This document shows, in pieces, positions 32,116 through 44,582 of a stretch of DNA of 64,000 nucleotides. The stretch lies in assembly GCA_000733355.1 (NCBI GenBank), contig JNVV01000004.1:662181-726180 (forward strand), read 5' to 3'. The number at the start of each line of letters is the position of its first letter. The stretch's first letter is position 1. The stretch comes from Falciphora oryzae. Lineage: Eukaryota > Ascomycota > Sordariomycetes > Magnaporthales > Magnaporthaceae. The position numbers and the translations under genes were made by a program. A model generated the notes under the pieces. That model saw only the letters and a program-made list of their open reading frames with translations, was not told the DNA's origin and made no database searches.

Positions 32116-35100
32116 ATGGACCCTATGCGCCCTCGATCGTGGACCGAGGTTCGGATAACAAACGTCTACGACTCTCTAAGCCCTCCCTCCTGGTCAGACA
32201 GCTCTCGCCAAGGGGTCTTGCCGCCCAATACTTTGTCCGGAGACTCCCAGCCACCACAGAAACCCTCCTGGGCCAACCTTTCTCATCCTCCGCCTCTGCT
32301 TCAGTACAGTCAGCGCTGCGAAAGCCATCATCACCAGGTAGATCAATGCGCCAGCAACCGATAAACCCTCCACCAGCCGTCTCCAACCTCCGGGTATTAT
32401 CCCCCTACCTATCTTCCAGGCAGAGACATCAATGGGAACTTCTTCATCCACCCACGCCCACAGGCTTCAACCGACTGCGTGCCCGAGTCCAACGTTCTGG
32501 GGACACCATCTAGCTACCCTGTGCCGCCGCTATCGCATCCGCAGGACCAACAACCGCCGTCCCAGCACCTGCACCAACAGCCTGGATATGCCGGCCATCC
32601 CCAACAACCGCAGCCGGAGCAAAGTCCGCCTCAGTACCCGCCGCTACAACCAACCATCGATCAGGGAGCACGAGAAAGCTTCAACGGTAGCCCTGCAATC
32701 TGGGTGTTCCATAATCACCATCAAACCGTCCATCTCCCGCCCCTATCCGCACCCACAGCCGCCGCAACCACAACCGCCACCACCACAACAGAAATCCCAA
32801 GCGCAGCCCCGACTTCAAACGGCGGCGCCAAAGCAGTACGAGCCACTGCAGACATCCGGCAGCCGTCCAAGCGTGTGTGGGCAGAGCGGCGTGTATATCA
32901 CCGCCAACCAATCCGTAATAAGACGCGCGACCCAACGGGTAGCTCAAGTATGTCGTTCCAGTAAACTCGTGAATAATGTCATTGCTTCTGGCTCGGAATG
33001 GCTAACATAGGAAACCGAAGGCGTGCGATGGCTGCAGGCAGCTCAGGTCGAAATGTGATGAGAACAAGCCATGCAGAAGTTGTAAGGAGAGAAAGACCGA
33101 GTGCAAATACCGGGTCCCTATTCCCAAGCAGTAAGTTCAGGAGTCCGAAACCCGCCACGCCAGGGAGCAAGCCAGACCAGCGCTAATAAATCAGGGCAAT
33201 TATCAGGCTGGATGGAGTCCAGATGAAGCTCCTCGATGGAATCAATTTTCTCAAAGAACGCATTGTCAACTTGAGCGCCACCCTGGATGGGCGCCTGGAG
33301 AAGCTCGAGAGCGCCTGCAAGTTGGCAACGTGCCCAACAGGCATTGAGGAGGCACAGATAGGGATGGAGGATAATGCGCCTTCTTCTTTGCCCACTCAGA
33401 TGGCCAATCTTTATATGGCGGCCTCGTCGACGTATGCCGAAGGAGACGGAATCTCTGATGAGGCCACGTCTGCCGCCAGCCAACAATCCAACAACGCCCC
33501 ATACCAGCCCATGGATAACACTCTGCCGCTCAGCTTTCTGGGAGCTGATTACGACAATAGTCGTCCACCCGACGGTCCTATCAGCAGCTTCCACAGGCCC
33601 GCCCTGGAATCTCCCCCGCGCTCTCCGCGCTCTCCGCGCTCTCCGGTGCGGCCCGGAAAGCCTGCGATTCCGACAAACCACACGACAGGCGCCTCGCTGC
33701 TGCTCCAATGGCCGGCAATCCAGGCTGTCATGGGGGATTTGCTGGGAAAACAGAGTGGTATCAGCCAGAAGCATCTACACGAGTTCCCCCTCAGGAACGA
33801 GGAGGATAGGGGATTGCTTCGGTTGTATGTGATAGGCGAAGGTTGCGGCGGGGGGATGAAGGTGACGCTACTGGACCTGGGTCCGGGAGAAGGGTTGGTC
33901 TCCTCGCACGCCAGCCCCTCGTCACCTACTAGCAGCCGCTGGGATTACATTGATGGCGACCCCGACTGGGAAATGTTGGCCGACCCTGCCGCCGTCTGGG
34001 GTCTGGTGCGCAGCTATCAGGATCACATACAGAACATGCACCCTCTCATTCTCGAGTCCGATCTCCGCGGCGCTGTAAATACCTTCCTCGACGAGCTCAC
34101 GGCGAAGGCTGACTCTTCGCATGGGCCCGGGACATTAAGCGCTAGCACTGGGCCGAAGCGGAAAAGGGGCAACGGCGCTCCGCCCAGCGCACGTCCCATC
34201 GGGGTCCAGCCGCCCCGCGCCATCGCCACGGCCGTTGTTCTCTGCATGCTGGCGCTCGGGGCGGTATGCCAGCACAAGGAGCCTCTCCCCGGCGTTTCAC
34301 CCAGCTCAGAGCCCGGCCAGAACCCTCAGCGGTACTCCGCCTCTGATCCAGCGCGTGAGTCTTCGCCGGCCATGGGCCCACGTTCCGCAGCCCAACCGGG
34401 GCGACGAAACATGGGCATCATTCTCGGGTTGAAATATCTCGCAGTGGCAACGGACATTCTCGGGAACCAACACGCCGGGTTCACCACCTGGCACATATAC
34501 GGGCACCTTTTGGCTGGGCTCTACTACGGGCGGCTTGGCCGGGTCCTGGAGAGCTACTCGTATATCAGGGATGCCTCCAGCAGAGCCCAGCAGCTAATGA
34601 GGGGGTATGTGAATGATGCTATGCTAGACTTTTGATGATATTTTTCCTAATCTCGCGCGCCCTCGTGGTCCGCATTTGCTAACTGTGTTCGCCACAGCGA
34701 ATTTGGTCGCCTGGCCGAAGACCACCGGCAGGGCGTCCTACAGGACTCGCCCTCGGACACCCGCCTCTTCTTCATCTTTTGGTCCTGCCTGCAACTAGAA
34801 TGGTGAGCGCAAACCCTCCGCTTGACTCCACACCGGGCGTCTAACAGAAAGCAGCGACATCATCGCCGAGCTGCATCTTCCGCAATCGGGCATTCCCACA
34901 TACGAAGAAAACATGCCGCTCCCTCCTTTAAGCGGTGCCGAAGCTAACGGCATCGAAAGGCGCGTGATTGAAAGCTACCTGGGGCAGCTGTATCTGCGCA
35001 AGCAGCTTAACAAAGCCCACACCCTTTGTACGGCGGCAGGGCGGAACGGGTGCATTATAGCCATATGCTCCCCATGATCAGCCAGCTGTCCGAGACCATC

Positions 35101-35898
35101 AGCCCGCCGGGGCGCTGGGTAGCCCCGGCCTTCGAGTTCGGCCCCGACGGAGACCCGCCGGCCGCCGACATCCTCGACGCGAGGCTGCGCGCCAAGTTCT
35201 GGGGTGCGACGAATATCATCTGCAGGCCCGTCATCAGATCCATCCTGAACGCCAAATACCCGTGCGAAAACGTCGACTGGACCGACCCCATCAACGAGCG
35301 CGTCGACCCCCAGGATCCGAGGATTCTCGAGATCGCGAGGCGGGGGATCCGCGCCCCCGTCGAGAGCACCAAGGCTTTCCATGGTCTGCAGGATCGCCGG
35401 TTTATCATCACCAATGTGTTCGGTACTGCCCACGCGTAAGTAAACATATGCCCGTGGGCCAACCGCCCTGTTGAGAGTATTTCTTCCTCTTACTCCTTTT
35501 CTTGCTAAAACAACCTTGTGTTTTTGCCGGCCTTTAGCCAATGGGGCAACCTCGTTGCCTTGGCCGCCATCTACAAGGACGAAGACCTCGGCCGCTTTGT
35601 AGACCCGGCCGAGCTGAGCGCCCTGTTCCAGCGCACCATAGACTTCATCGGGACTGTCGCCTACCGGACCAGCGCGCTGGCCGTCGGCCTGAGCCTCCTG
35701 ATAGGCCTTAAAGACAAGCTCGGGCTGCCCGAACCTGCCTTGTCGCAGCCCAAATCGGGCATGCCGGGCGCGGCTGCTATCTGCCAAGATATCACGTCGA
35801 ACCCGAACACGCTCATGCACAAGCCGCCTGTGCCTGTTGCTGCTCAGCAGTCTCCACGCGGAGCGAAACAGCGGGCCTCCACGGCAAGCCGGAGATAG
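32116..35898 (+). CDS. Zn2Cys6 fungal transcription factor (one apparent frameshift)
   Basis: Exon 33021-33130 encodes CDGCRQLRSKCDENKPC followed by SCKERKTEC, the full Zn(II)2Cys6 cluster (C-x2-C-x6-C-x5-C-x2-C-x6-C). It is joined to an upstream exon ending RRATQRVAQ by an intron at 32948-33020. A linker starting LDGINFLKERI follows intron 33131-33194 (or -33206). The large exon runs to 34604 and covers the start of the fungal-specific regulatory domain; later exons are 34698-34802, 34852-35435 and 35538-35898. FFIFWSCLQLE plus DIIAELHLPQSGI is typical of the Fungal_trans region. The frame must shift at 35025-35027, where one extra T in a T run restores it. The Gln/Pro/Thr-rich N-terminal exons (32116-32947) cannot be put in one frame with confidence. 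Nuclear DNA-binding regulator; targets unknown. Confidence 0.75.
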
Positions 35899-37436
35899 GT
35901 GCTAGAAGGGAATGCTCCGGCTTTAGTTTGAGTAAACCTGATTTTTTTTTCCCCTTCTGTTTTCTACAACATCAGTTGTGGGCGCCAGTATCAAACCTGC
36001 TATGTATGCGGGCCGCTTAATATGATCCGCTCTATCGGCAAAGCACCACGGCGTGCCCGGAGGCTGGGTTCGTATTTCCACGTTACATTTTCAGGGCCTG
36101 CATTATCTTGGCCGAACCGCCACTCTCTGCCTTTGTTGCATGTGATTACCACACCCAGACCTCACACTCCCGAGGAGGCTCGGGTTTGCCGCCCTTGGAT
36201 CTGTTTGCAGTGCTGAGGACAGGGTCAAAATGTAACAGTGGCTTTCAAAACGTTACAGGCATCTTTCCCAAGTACCACTGATAGGGTGTGCTCCTCTCCG
36301 ACGGCTCCGGTGACGAGTTCGACCTCGTCGCCGGGGCGGACGGTTCAGCCCCCACGATCTAGCACGGGCCGAGCCGCCGCCACGTCGTGCCGCACGTCTA
36401 CGTTGTTCTGCCGGGGGACGCAGCCTCGCGGCGCGAGGTGCCAGCGCAGCAGCATACACCGGTGAACGCGTTTGGTTGACGGCTTGGCCGGGAGTCCGGC
36501 TGCTTCGTTAATGCTCCGAGGCCGAGCCGGACGTTTTGCTGCAGCGAGATTGGTTGCCCCTGAAAGCCAAGGGCTGCATCATGCCGCCGGGCGATGCAGA
36601 GCTGCGCAGCCCCTCGATACTGCAGGTGCCTGCCGCATTTGGACGACCCCCCGAGCCGGGCCGCACGTTGGAACCCTGGAGGTGCATGCGTGGCGTGAGT
36701 GCCATTGTCATTTCCGACGCGGTAGGGCGCCTTTCGTTTTCTTGTTCCTGGCCCCGTCTAGCCCTTCCTTGGGTCCTCGTATGACACCCTGGAGCAGAGT
36801 CGATTTCCATGTGGGCAACTCCCGACCAAGCAAAAAGGCGAGGCGGTTGGTTGGTACAGTTGCACGCAACGCACGCATGCGGAGGGATTCCTAATTACGT
36901 CGTAATTACTAAGGCTACCTACCATCTTGAGCCATCTGACATTGCCGGATGGGGTAGCGGCCATGCGATGGGCGATGGGGTGGGGGCATCGAGATGCTTG
37001 CCAACCAGGGCCTGGACAGCGGTTGTCGGGCCATGTTTTCGATTCGATCGTGTCGCCGCCCGGGGCTGGGCCTGTCCGTGACCCAAACGGGGTGTTGGAG
37101 CCCGCGGGGTTGCGTCTTCGGCTGCCCGATCCGGAAGGACAGCGACGTCCCCCGGTCGCATTGACGATATCAAAAAATCCTTGGAACGCGAAGCTTGGGT
37201 TACTCCCATGGGGTGCCATCCATTCCACCCCGGCCCCGCAAAATCTCAACTTGGCATATTTCCCCCCTCACTACTACGTATTATCCCTGAGGCGATGCCG
37301 GAACGCAACCATCAGCTGTTTTCCCAGGGGTTCTCCTTCACGCGGCATGTGAAATCGAGAGATGGTGGTGGATGCATGCAGCCAACACCGGATGACAGGT
37401 TCGTGAATGCAGGAGTGTTCGATCGGCCCAGTAGGA
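35899..37436. other. Stretch without a supported gene
   Basis: GC-rich sequence with overlapping short frames on both strands, none with a recognisable domain or splice chain. It serves as the 3' flank of the transcription factor and 5' flank of the secreted protein gene. Confidence 0.4.
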
Positions 37437-37443
37437 TATAAAA
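37437..37443 (+). promoter_or_regulatory. TATA box of the secreted protein gene
   Basis: TATAAAA sits about 150 bp before the start codon, followed by a pyrimidine-rich leader (TCTCGTTTCCTTCTTGCTCC), a common layout of strongly expressed fungal genes. Confidence 0.6.
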
Positions 37444-37594
37444 CCGGGCAACCTCGACCAGTGTTGAGATCTCGTTTCCTTCTTGCTCCTCACCCTCAAC
37501 AGCCTCAACAGCATCCGGGACTACAGCACTAGCCTTGCATCCACGAGCCTCCTCTTGGCCTTACAACATCAACCAGAAGCACTTTCTGCCCACC

Positions 37595-38169
37595 ATGAAG
37601 TTCCTCGTCGCTCTCCTGGCCCTGCCCGCCGCTATCCTGGCCGCTCCCGCCGAGCTCGCCGCCCGCCAGAACCCGCCGTATGATGCCTCCCAGTCCCCCC
37701 CTAACACCATGCAAGAAGCAAAATGGGACTAACGATGGCCCTCTCTCGGGCGATTCCTGCAGCCATTACGTCCAGGACAACGTCGCTTGCGCCTGCGTCA
37801 ACGCTTCGGGCGCCGTCGAGCCCTCCGGCACCTGCCCCTACGGCGAGCGCCTCGGTGCTGCTGGCGAGGTGACCGGTTTCGTAAGTTTTTCGCACATCCA
37901 GCCCGGCTTACCCCCTATCGTTCTTCGAAACTAACGCCTTTTGACCATTTCCCGCCATCCAGTGCTCCCCGGTCACCCAGTACAGCGCGCCGATGGACAA
38001 GGCCATGACGGACGCCTACTGCTCGCGCTACCCGGCCTACCCCAAGGCCTCGTGCAAGCCCATCAAGCAATGCCTGCGCTACCCCCAGTGCCCCAGGCTC
38101 AGCAACCAGTTCGACGTCTGCGGCCTGCCGCCCAAGCCCGCCCCGCTTCCCCCCTACTGCGGCGCTTAA
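37595..38169 (+). CDS. Small secreted cysteine-rich protein (135 aa)
   Basis: Three exons: 37595-37677, 37763-37880 and 37963-38169. Intron 1 (GTATGA, branch CTAAC, CCTGCAG) and intron 2 (GTAAGT, branch CTAAC, CATCCAG) give 408 nt, exactly 136 codons with the stop. The first residues MKFLVALLALPAAILAAPA form a signal peptide with a likely cleavage after AAPA; a possible LAAR processing site follows. The mature part has 10 Cys, three in exon 2 (VACACVN and SGTCPY) and seven in exon 3. An even count suggests five disulfides. It is secreted; a role as effector-like or cell-surface protein is inference. No family is recognised. It sits between a regulator and a convergent AAA ATPase gene. Confidence 0.85.
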
Positions 38170-38344
38170 AGCGTCCAGTCCCAAGGGCGTCAGCGATAAT
38201 TGGAGCCGCGCCACACTCCAGCAAGGACTTTTTATCTTCAGAGGAGGAGGAGAGGGGAAGCACGCTCCAGCAATGTAAAAAAACGTGGGCTGGATCTTCC
38301 CTTGTTCCGCCTTGGCACATAGTTTAATTACTGTTGAATGGTAC

Positions 38345-38698
38345 TCAAAAGTCATACTCTTTGCCCGCTTCCCTCGTCGCCTGCAGCACAGTCCTGATGT
38401 GACCCGCCCCCAGGGGCACCTTCTCCTTGGTCGAAAGAACAGCGGCGATCTTGACCACGTTCTTGATCTGGCGGCCGTTCATGTTGAGGTTCGAGAGCCG
38501 CCCAAAGTCCTCGTCCGTCAGGCTGTGTCCCAGCGACGGCTGGCTCGTGAACTGCCGCCATATCTCGTCCTTGGCGGCCAGCTCGAGGTCGGGGTAGTGC
38601 AGCGTCAGGTCGATCCTGCTGTGCATGGCCCTGTCGATGGTGTCGACACGATTGGTCGTCATGATCAGGACGCCGCGGTAGTACTCCAGAAGACTGTT

Positions 38699-38732
<34 letters not shown>

Positions 38733-40817
38733 GCAGCCTCTGGTTAGTTTTTTTTTTCTTTCAAGTCGTGAGGGTGGTTGCATCGTTAATACTCACCGGA
38801 GAAAGATGGTTACGACTTCGTTTTGTGCCAGCTCCTTTGTCGACCGCTCTTGGATAAAAACGTCGCACTCGTCAATAAGCAAAACGGCATCCCATTTTGC
38901 CGTAAGCTCCAAGGCCTGCCCTAAGCCTCTTTCGACTTGATTAGCGGAGCTTCCCAGCTCCCCTGCACTCAGTGCGTAAAGAGGTCGCTTAAGCTTATCA
39001 GCCACGGCCTCAACCGTCAGCGTCTTGCCTGTGCCGGGACTCCCAGCCAGCATCATGATCATCCCCAATCCCTTGCCTCGGACAACGTCATCGACGGCCG
39101 GATTTTTGGTCGAGTGTCCCTCTACGAAGGTCAGAACCAACTCCTTGAGCCCATTAGGCAGTGCTAGGCTTGGGAATGCGGCGTCGTTCCAGGCGATCTC
39201 GGAAGTGTCTTCCACTAGAAACTTGGCCCAGTCCTTCACTTTAAGGGAGTAGCCTCGCAGGTATGGGGAGCAGAGAAGCAACTGTTCCTCGGTGAGATGT
39301 TGTGATGTGGCTGAAGTAAACTATGTATTAGATCTTGTGGACAAGGTGGTTGGCCTAACGTCGTGGAAAAGACTCATCAAGACTCACTTTTCTGATCTGT
39401 CTCCCCTTCCGGATCAGCACTCGAGTGCCAGTACGAGTACAATTCTCTTCTTCTGAGAGAGAATAAATCGCTCATGTTAGGGGACGAGCTCCGGTCTTCG
39501 GTGTCGGCGACCGTAATTCTGGGCAGAAGAGACTTCGAACCGAGGGGAGCTAAGGGCTTTGCTCTCTTCTCTGACGACGGGCCTCCTTGATAGGAGGCAG
39601 CATCCACAATGATGCGCCCATCAAGCTAAATATTTCATGCGGGTCAGTCCCAACTCCGTTGCAACTCGCATCGTCTCCGAATCATGGCAACGATAACTCC
39701 GGCTTGCCACTGCCATTATGATGTAACCAGCCAGATCTTGATCCATGTGACGGGACGTGGGGAAACCTACCTGGCGGCTCTCTGCTTCCTGATTACCATA
39801 AAATATCTCTTTGTAAAATATAGCAGCCCCGGAATGCGCCATGTAATGGACCCCATGGAACTTTTGGAACTTCCGGCCTCGGTCGATGGCTTGTCTTCTT
39901 GCTTCTTCTCCGGACTCGTGGAACCTTACCGGAAACACCTTGAGATCCGTGATGCGCCTCGTTCCTTCAAAGTGATCGATGCTGATGTGCTCTTCCCCGT
40001 ACCCAAACTTCTTCCCGTCCGAGTCAACAAACTTGACTAGTATCTGCATGAACTCCTTCTTCCCGAGCGGCGGCTTCTTGTATGTGGTCGTGTCAACGAC
40101 TAGAAAGCGTTCGTAGCCGTCCCCCTTTGCAACTACGAGATTGCCTGGCTCCATGAGCGTCCACAGAAGTCGGAAGGTGATTACACCGTGCTGGGCCAGG
40201 TCATCTGCTTCGGTCATGACGTCGTGTAGCTCTTTGTGAAGAATGTCGTGTAAGAGCTGTGTGATGGCGGCCGCAGCGGGGTCATCCCGTTTCTGACGCT
40301 CCAAGTGCCTTTCAAAGGCTCTCCAGCGGTAGAAGAATGGGTGGAATGGTTTGTGGAAGACCAATTTCTTCAGCGATGCTGTGATGCCCACGTATCCCTC
40401 AAAAACCTCGCTGAGTGTCTTCTTGAGCGATTCGCTCTGGACAACCACCGAATCCAGCACCAACGGCTTCCCGGCTTCGTGATTCTTGGCCATACGCACG
40501 ACTAGTGCTTTTCGCTTGACGTCGGCCTCCTCTTCGATCATATTGCGTAGGTCGTCAGGGTACTGCTCCACCCAGTTCTTGCAGCACTTGCATTTGGGAG
40601 GGCCCTCGTAAAGCGTCTGCACGTCGCACTTGGAGCCATCTGCTTCGGTGGGATTTTGTGGAACCGTTGCGTTGGCATCGCTGCCTTCTTCATTGTTGGG
40701 CCTGGGTTCCTCCTGTCCCGCCACGCTGACAGTCGTTAAGATGCTGGATAAAGAAGGTATTTGTTGCTCAGCTGGCTGGCCCTGGCCATGGGCACTGGTG
40801 TCGCTCCCGGGCGCCAT
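38345..40817 (-). CDS. AAA+ ATPase with N-terminal DUF7025-type region (715 aa)
   Basis: Four exons on the minus strand: 40817-39771, 39625-39388, 39310-38797 and 38693-38345. The introns have GTAGGT, GTGAGT and GTGAGT donors; the total of 2148 nt is 716 codons including stop. The N-terminal half (residues about 60-350) carries a CKCCKNW motif and ordered sequence (LLWTLMEPGNLVVAKGDGYE) typical of the large fungal AAA family annotated with DUF7025. The AAA core in exon 3 has Walker A GSPGTGKT and Walker B AVLLIDECDVF. Exon 4 has MTTNR (sensor 1), then ARG-finger-like RAMHSRIDL. ATP-dependent remodelling is expected; the substrate is unknown. The last intron contains a 31-nt homopolymer next to its acceptor. 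It is divergent from the HET gene. Confidence 0.88.
38701..38731. repeat. 31-nt G/C homopolymer in the last AAA-gene intron
   Basis: An uninterrupted run of 31 G on the plus strand (C on the coding strand) lies inside intron 38694-38796. The coding-strand C run ends a few nucleotides before the TCAACAG acceptor, where it takes the place of the pyrimidine tract. Confidence 0.9.
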
Positions 40818-41797
40818 GAGAGTGCTGGCAAAAGTAGGCGGAGTGGCGGGTGAGTTTGCAGTGGTAAGCTTGGAGATTTTGTTGAATGGGGCTTGGTAGT
40901 GGGTTCAGCTATTTTTGGTCAGGTATGACCAATCAGTATAATTAGAGGAGACGCGTTGTTTTGAGGTGCTGCACCTAGGTTCTAGATGAGGTCCGCTGTT
41001 AGGTACGCATGGGAGAAAAGTAGGAGGCTGTTTTGAAAGGATATCGGGAATGTGTCTACCCGCCTATCTATATACTTGTCGTTTCGCCTGCCTTCAAACA
41101 TGCTCCATGGTAAGATGGATTCTGTCTGGGCTCAGAGGATTGAAAAATCGATGTCGGGCACTAGGGCGGATACCGTATTGCACCAAAGGATTCCAATGGT
41201 CGTCGGCGGCAAGAACCTGCGTGACCCCACCCCGCTTGTTGTGAGCCAGGGGCACTGGTTCGCAGATGATTGTTAGCAACGTCTCCTGGCTGTACTAAAG
41301 TACCTAGCAGTAACAGTGACTTCCGTTGTTACACTTTGTGCATTGCCGAGCCCAACGAAATGGGCAGCTGGAAACTGATGCCCAACGAGACGATACGTAT
41401 GCAGGCATCAAGTAGGTGCCTAGCTACCCAACGTGTTTACGTGGCTTCCAATGGCCCATCAGCTCGTGCAAAGCCCCCTCGGTGACGAGTCGAACGTGGG
41501 GTGTATGCACACAGCCCCAGGCTTTCTCCGAGTTCGGCTTTCACAGAAGAAAGACCACCCATCTTCTCGGCTTCTTGCGTCTGTGTTGAGCTGCTCTCGA
41601 GCAGATCGGCAAACATAAAATCTGTCATATACAGACAGCAGGGCGAAGATAGCTTCCTTTTTTTCTCGCACTTAAATCCATGACTTCCTACATCATCTAC
41701 GGCGCTCTGCACCGCTTTTGCACCTGTCAGAGTGCTCTTCATCTTTGGGAAACGAGCCAACGCAGTGAGAGCGATCAAAGAAGCGAGAAAAGTCACG
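40818..41797. promoter_or_regulatory. Divergent intergenic region between AAA ATPase and HET genes
   Basis: About 980 bp separate the two divergent start codons. Only short open frames are seen, and base composition is ordinary for the island. It must contain both promoters. I see no unambiguous TATA box. An in-frame upstream ATG at 41732 would extend the HET protein by 22 residues. Confidence 0.5.
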
Positions 41798-44528
41798 ATG
41801 ATCCGCTCCGACTACTCGTTGGCATTCCTCAAAGACCTTGGGCCCTCGTTCTCTGATCAAGATGTCGAGGAAGCTTGGAACGACCGTGTGTTCCCTCTGG
41901 TCCATACGGATGACTTCCAAAGCAGCTGGCATGAAGTAGCGGACCACGACGGCCTGTTTTTTGACCCATCCGGAAATCGGTGGCGCGTTGACCCTCAGCC
42001 ACATCATCTGGAGCGGTGCATGGTCAATATTCCCCACGGCAGAACGTCTAGACAAGCAACAATATCATACGAATCAATCATCTTTGCCAAGATCTCGTAC
42101 CAGATGCACCTCAACACCGTTTCGCGACACCCTCGGAGACCCCCTTCAGTCGAGCACCGGCATTTTATCGACGTGTATGTAGGGAAGCTTCCCATCCGAT
42201 GGCGAGAGCTCATTACCCGATGCAACCTCCATCTGTACGAAGAAAAGAGCCAGCCCATGACGCGACGAGGTCTCAATCTTCCCACCCATCCGCCACTCAG
42301 CCAACCGCGAAACATCAGGCTATTAAGCCTTCTGCCCGCCGAAGACTCTTGGACTTCTATTCAATGCACCTTCACCGAGTCCCAAGCGTCCCAAGACTCG
42401 GGGTATGAAGCACTGTCTTATTTCTGGGGAGACCAGTCCGCGGGCACCCTCAAGTCTATCCTCATCGACGGATCCCCATTTTCAGTGGGACAAAATCTCT
42501 ATACAGCGATGAGGCAACTTCGGCCTCGCACTGGAGCCCCGAGGATAATGTGGATTGATGCCATCTGCATTGATCAGACAAACGACAAGGAAAAGACTGA
42601 GCAGGTCTTGCAAATGGACGAGGTCTATCGCAACGCCAGCAATGTCATTGTGTGGCTCGGGGACGAGTCAAACACCCTCTCACCAGTCCTCGCGGCGTTG
42701 ATGCAGATCGCCACGGCCCCGGATTATCCTAAAACCACCGTTATACATGAAGGCGGGGCTGGGTCTCCTGGCCCGCTTGCTAGCGAGCGAGACTTTGGCG
42801 AGGCGCTGTTCGATGGCACACTGATTGTCGAATCAACTGAGTCTGCGGCCCGGGAGAAACCACGACAGCAGATAGAATTGTGGATCTGGCTGGCGGGGGG
42901 ATTGATCAAGACGTTGTCTCGGCCATGGTGGCAAAGGGTATGGGTACTGCAGGAGGTTGTTATGGCCAAGAAAGCCACTATTCAATGTGGATCATATTCC
43001 GTCGACTGGATTCGTTTCCGACACACGCTACTCACAACCATGTGGTTTGGCGGGGATCCTTCGGATTTCAGCGAGAGCAACTGCTTTTGGCCGTTTCAGG
43101 AGTCCGCTGCCTCACGCGGGCTCCTCGGGAGAGCTCGGTCTGCCGCCCTTTTTTTCTCAGCGGGGCCCGGCTCCTCACATCACGATGAAGTTCGGCGCTC
43201 GAGCATGGCGCGCCTGCTGTCTCTTACAAGCACCTTCCAGGCTACAGACCCTCGTGATAAGCTGTTTGCTCTCGCAGGCCTGCTTCCCACCGGAAGCCCA
43301 GAAAGAAGTGCCTTCACACCAGACTACTCGAAAAGCGTCAAACAGGTCTATATCCAGGCAGCGATGTACTGGCTGGAGACTACAGGAAGCCTTGATGTCA
43401 TAGCCGCATGGGCCGCGCCCCGCCCCTTCTCTAGCAAGCTCGGCGCCGAGGGGGAAGTACGCACGGAGGAACAGCCACCTCTTCCTTCCTGGGTCCCGGA
43501 CTTCAGACACCATCACCAATGGGTACACTCGTCAATCTGGATTAACATCTTCTCGGCTCACCAACTTCCCATCACACCGCTTCGTCCCGAAAAAGAAGCC
43601 GAGGCAGTCCAAGAGCTGAACATCCCAGCAACGGTGACAGACGACCAGCTCCTCAGCAGACTGCAGCTATACAACGCCAGCCTCTATCTAAAGCCACCGT
43701 TTCCGCTGGAGTTTTCCGCATGCGACGAGGTTTTCATGCCGCGAGGCGTGACGGTGGACACTATTTCCCAAGCTGGCCTCATTTGGGATGTGGACAGGAT
43801 AAACCTTGTTGACAGGATGATATGCGATGATGCCAACAAGCTGCCCCCTGACCGGGAAGGGTTTAGCGTTATGTACGAGGGGCTACAGTCATGGAAAAGT
43901 CTTGCCAAGTTAGAAGATGATGGTCCCTATCCGTTTACCAACCACTCACGGAAAGAGGCCTTCTGGCGCACTGTGTTCCTCGACCGTGCCCTAAACTCTA
44001 AATCACCACTGGATTTCAACCGGATCCCTCGCACCGAGGGCAGCGAGAGTACACAGGAGCGCTTTTGGCCACAGAATCCTGCTATGAGCCCCCGCACCCC
44101 TTTCCCACCGGAGAATGCTACGGATGAACATGGCCTGATCAGCCAGCTCATTATGGATAGCAGAGACCCATGGAGGTTTAACAACATCAACCTTCACTGC
44201 ATTAATCTGAGGTTTTTCTGTACCTCCAAGGGCTACATCGGGGTCGGCCATCCAAACTTGCAACAGGGCGACAAGATCGTTGTTCTCCTCGGTGCTCCTG
44301 TCCCATTGGTTCTTCGGGAGTTTCCGGAAGGATGCCATCTCGTCGGGCAAAGGTAATTATGTTCAATTCCCGTCATTGCTAGGTTACAGTAACTATTGCT
44401 AATCCACTCTCCAAAAAAAAAAAAAAAAAAAAAAAAGTTATGTGCATGGGATCATGGATGGTGAGATCGTCAAAGCCAAGTCGCAGGCAAGCAAGAAGGA
44501 CGACTTCGAACAATTTCGCATCATCTGA
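41798..44528 (+). CDS. HET-domain (heterokaryon incompatibility) protein, 881 aa
   Basis: Exon 41798-44352 is joined to 44438-44528 by an 85-bp intron (GTAATT donor; acceptor AG directly after 24 A). The total is 2646 nt, or 882 codons. Residues about 165-330 are a classic HET domain: IRLLSLLPAED, YEALSYFWGD, a PFSVGQNLYTAMRQLR segment, RIMWIDAICIDQTND, EQVLQMDEVYRNASNVIVWLG. A DPRDKLFALAGLL motif follows and the C-terminus ends in the usual GDKIVVLLGAPVPLVLR and YVHGIMDGE, the latter only after splicing. About 165 residues precede the HET domain without recognised homology. Function: allorecognition and cell death after hyphal fusion, typically by HET activation (family knowledge). It lies at the edge of the right transposon nest, 54 bp from a Fot-like tip. 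Confidence 0.9.
44353..44437 (+). other. HET-gene last intron with poly-A before the acceptor
   Basis: GTAATT donor, CTAAT near 44397-44401, then 24 consecutive A (44413-44436) leading straight into the AG acceptor. Splicing is supported by the downstream exon, whose YVHGIMDGE motif is standard in HET proteins. Confidence 0.75.
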
Positions 44529-44582
44529 GGTTGGCTGTGAGGGCCTGCATGGTATAGGTCGGAGAATGAACGGGTCCCGGTA

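Noticed and set aside
38345..38783. Open frame with a Pro10 stretch across the poly-G tract
   Set aside because: The proline run is the homopolymer of an intron read in a chance frame; the exons on both sides join perfectly with a GTGAGT..CAG intron.
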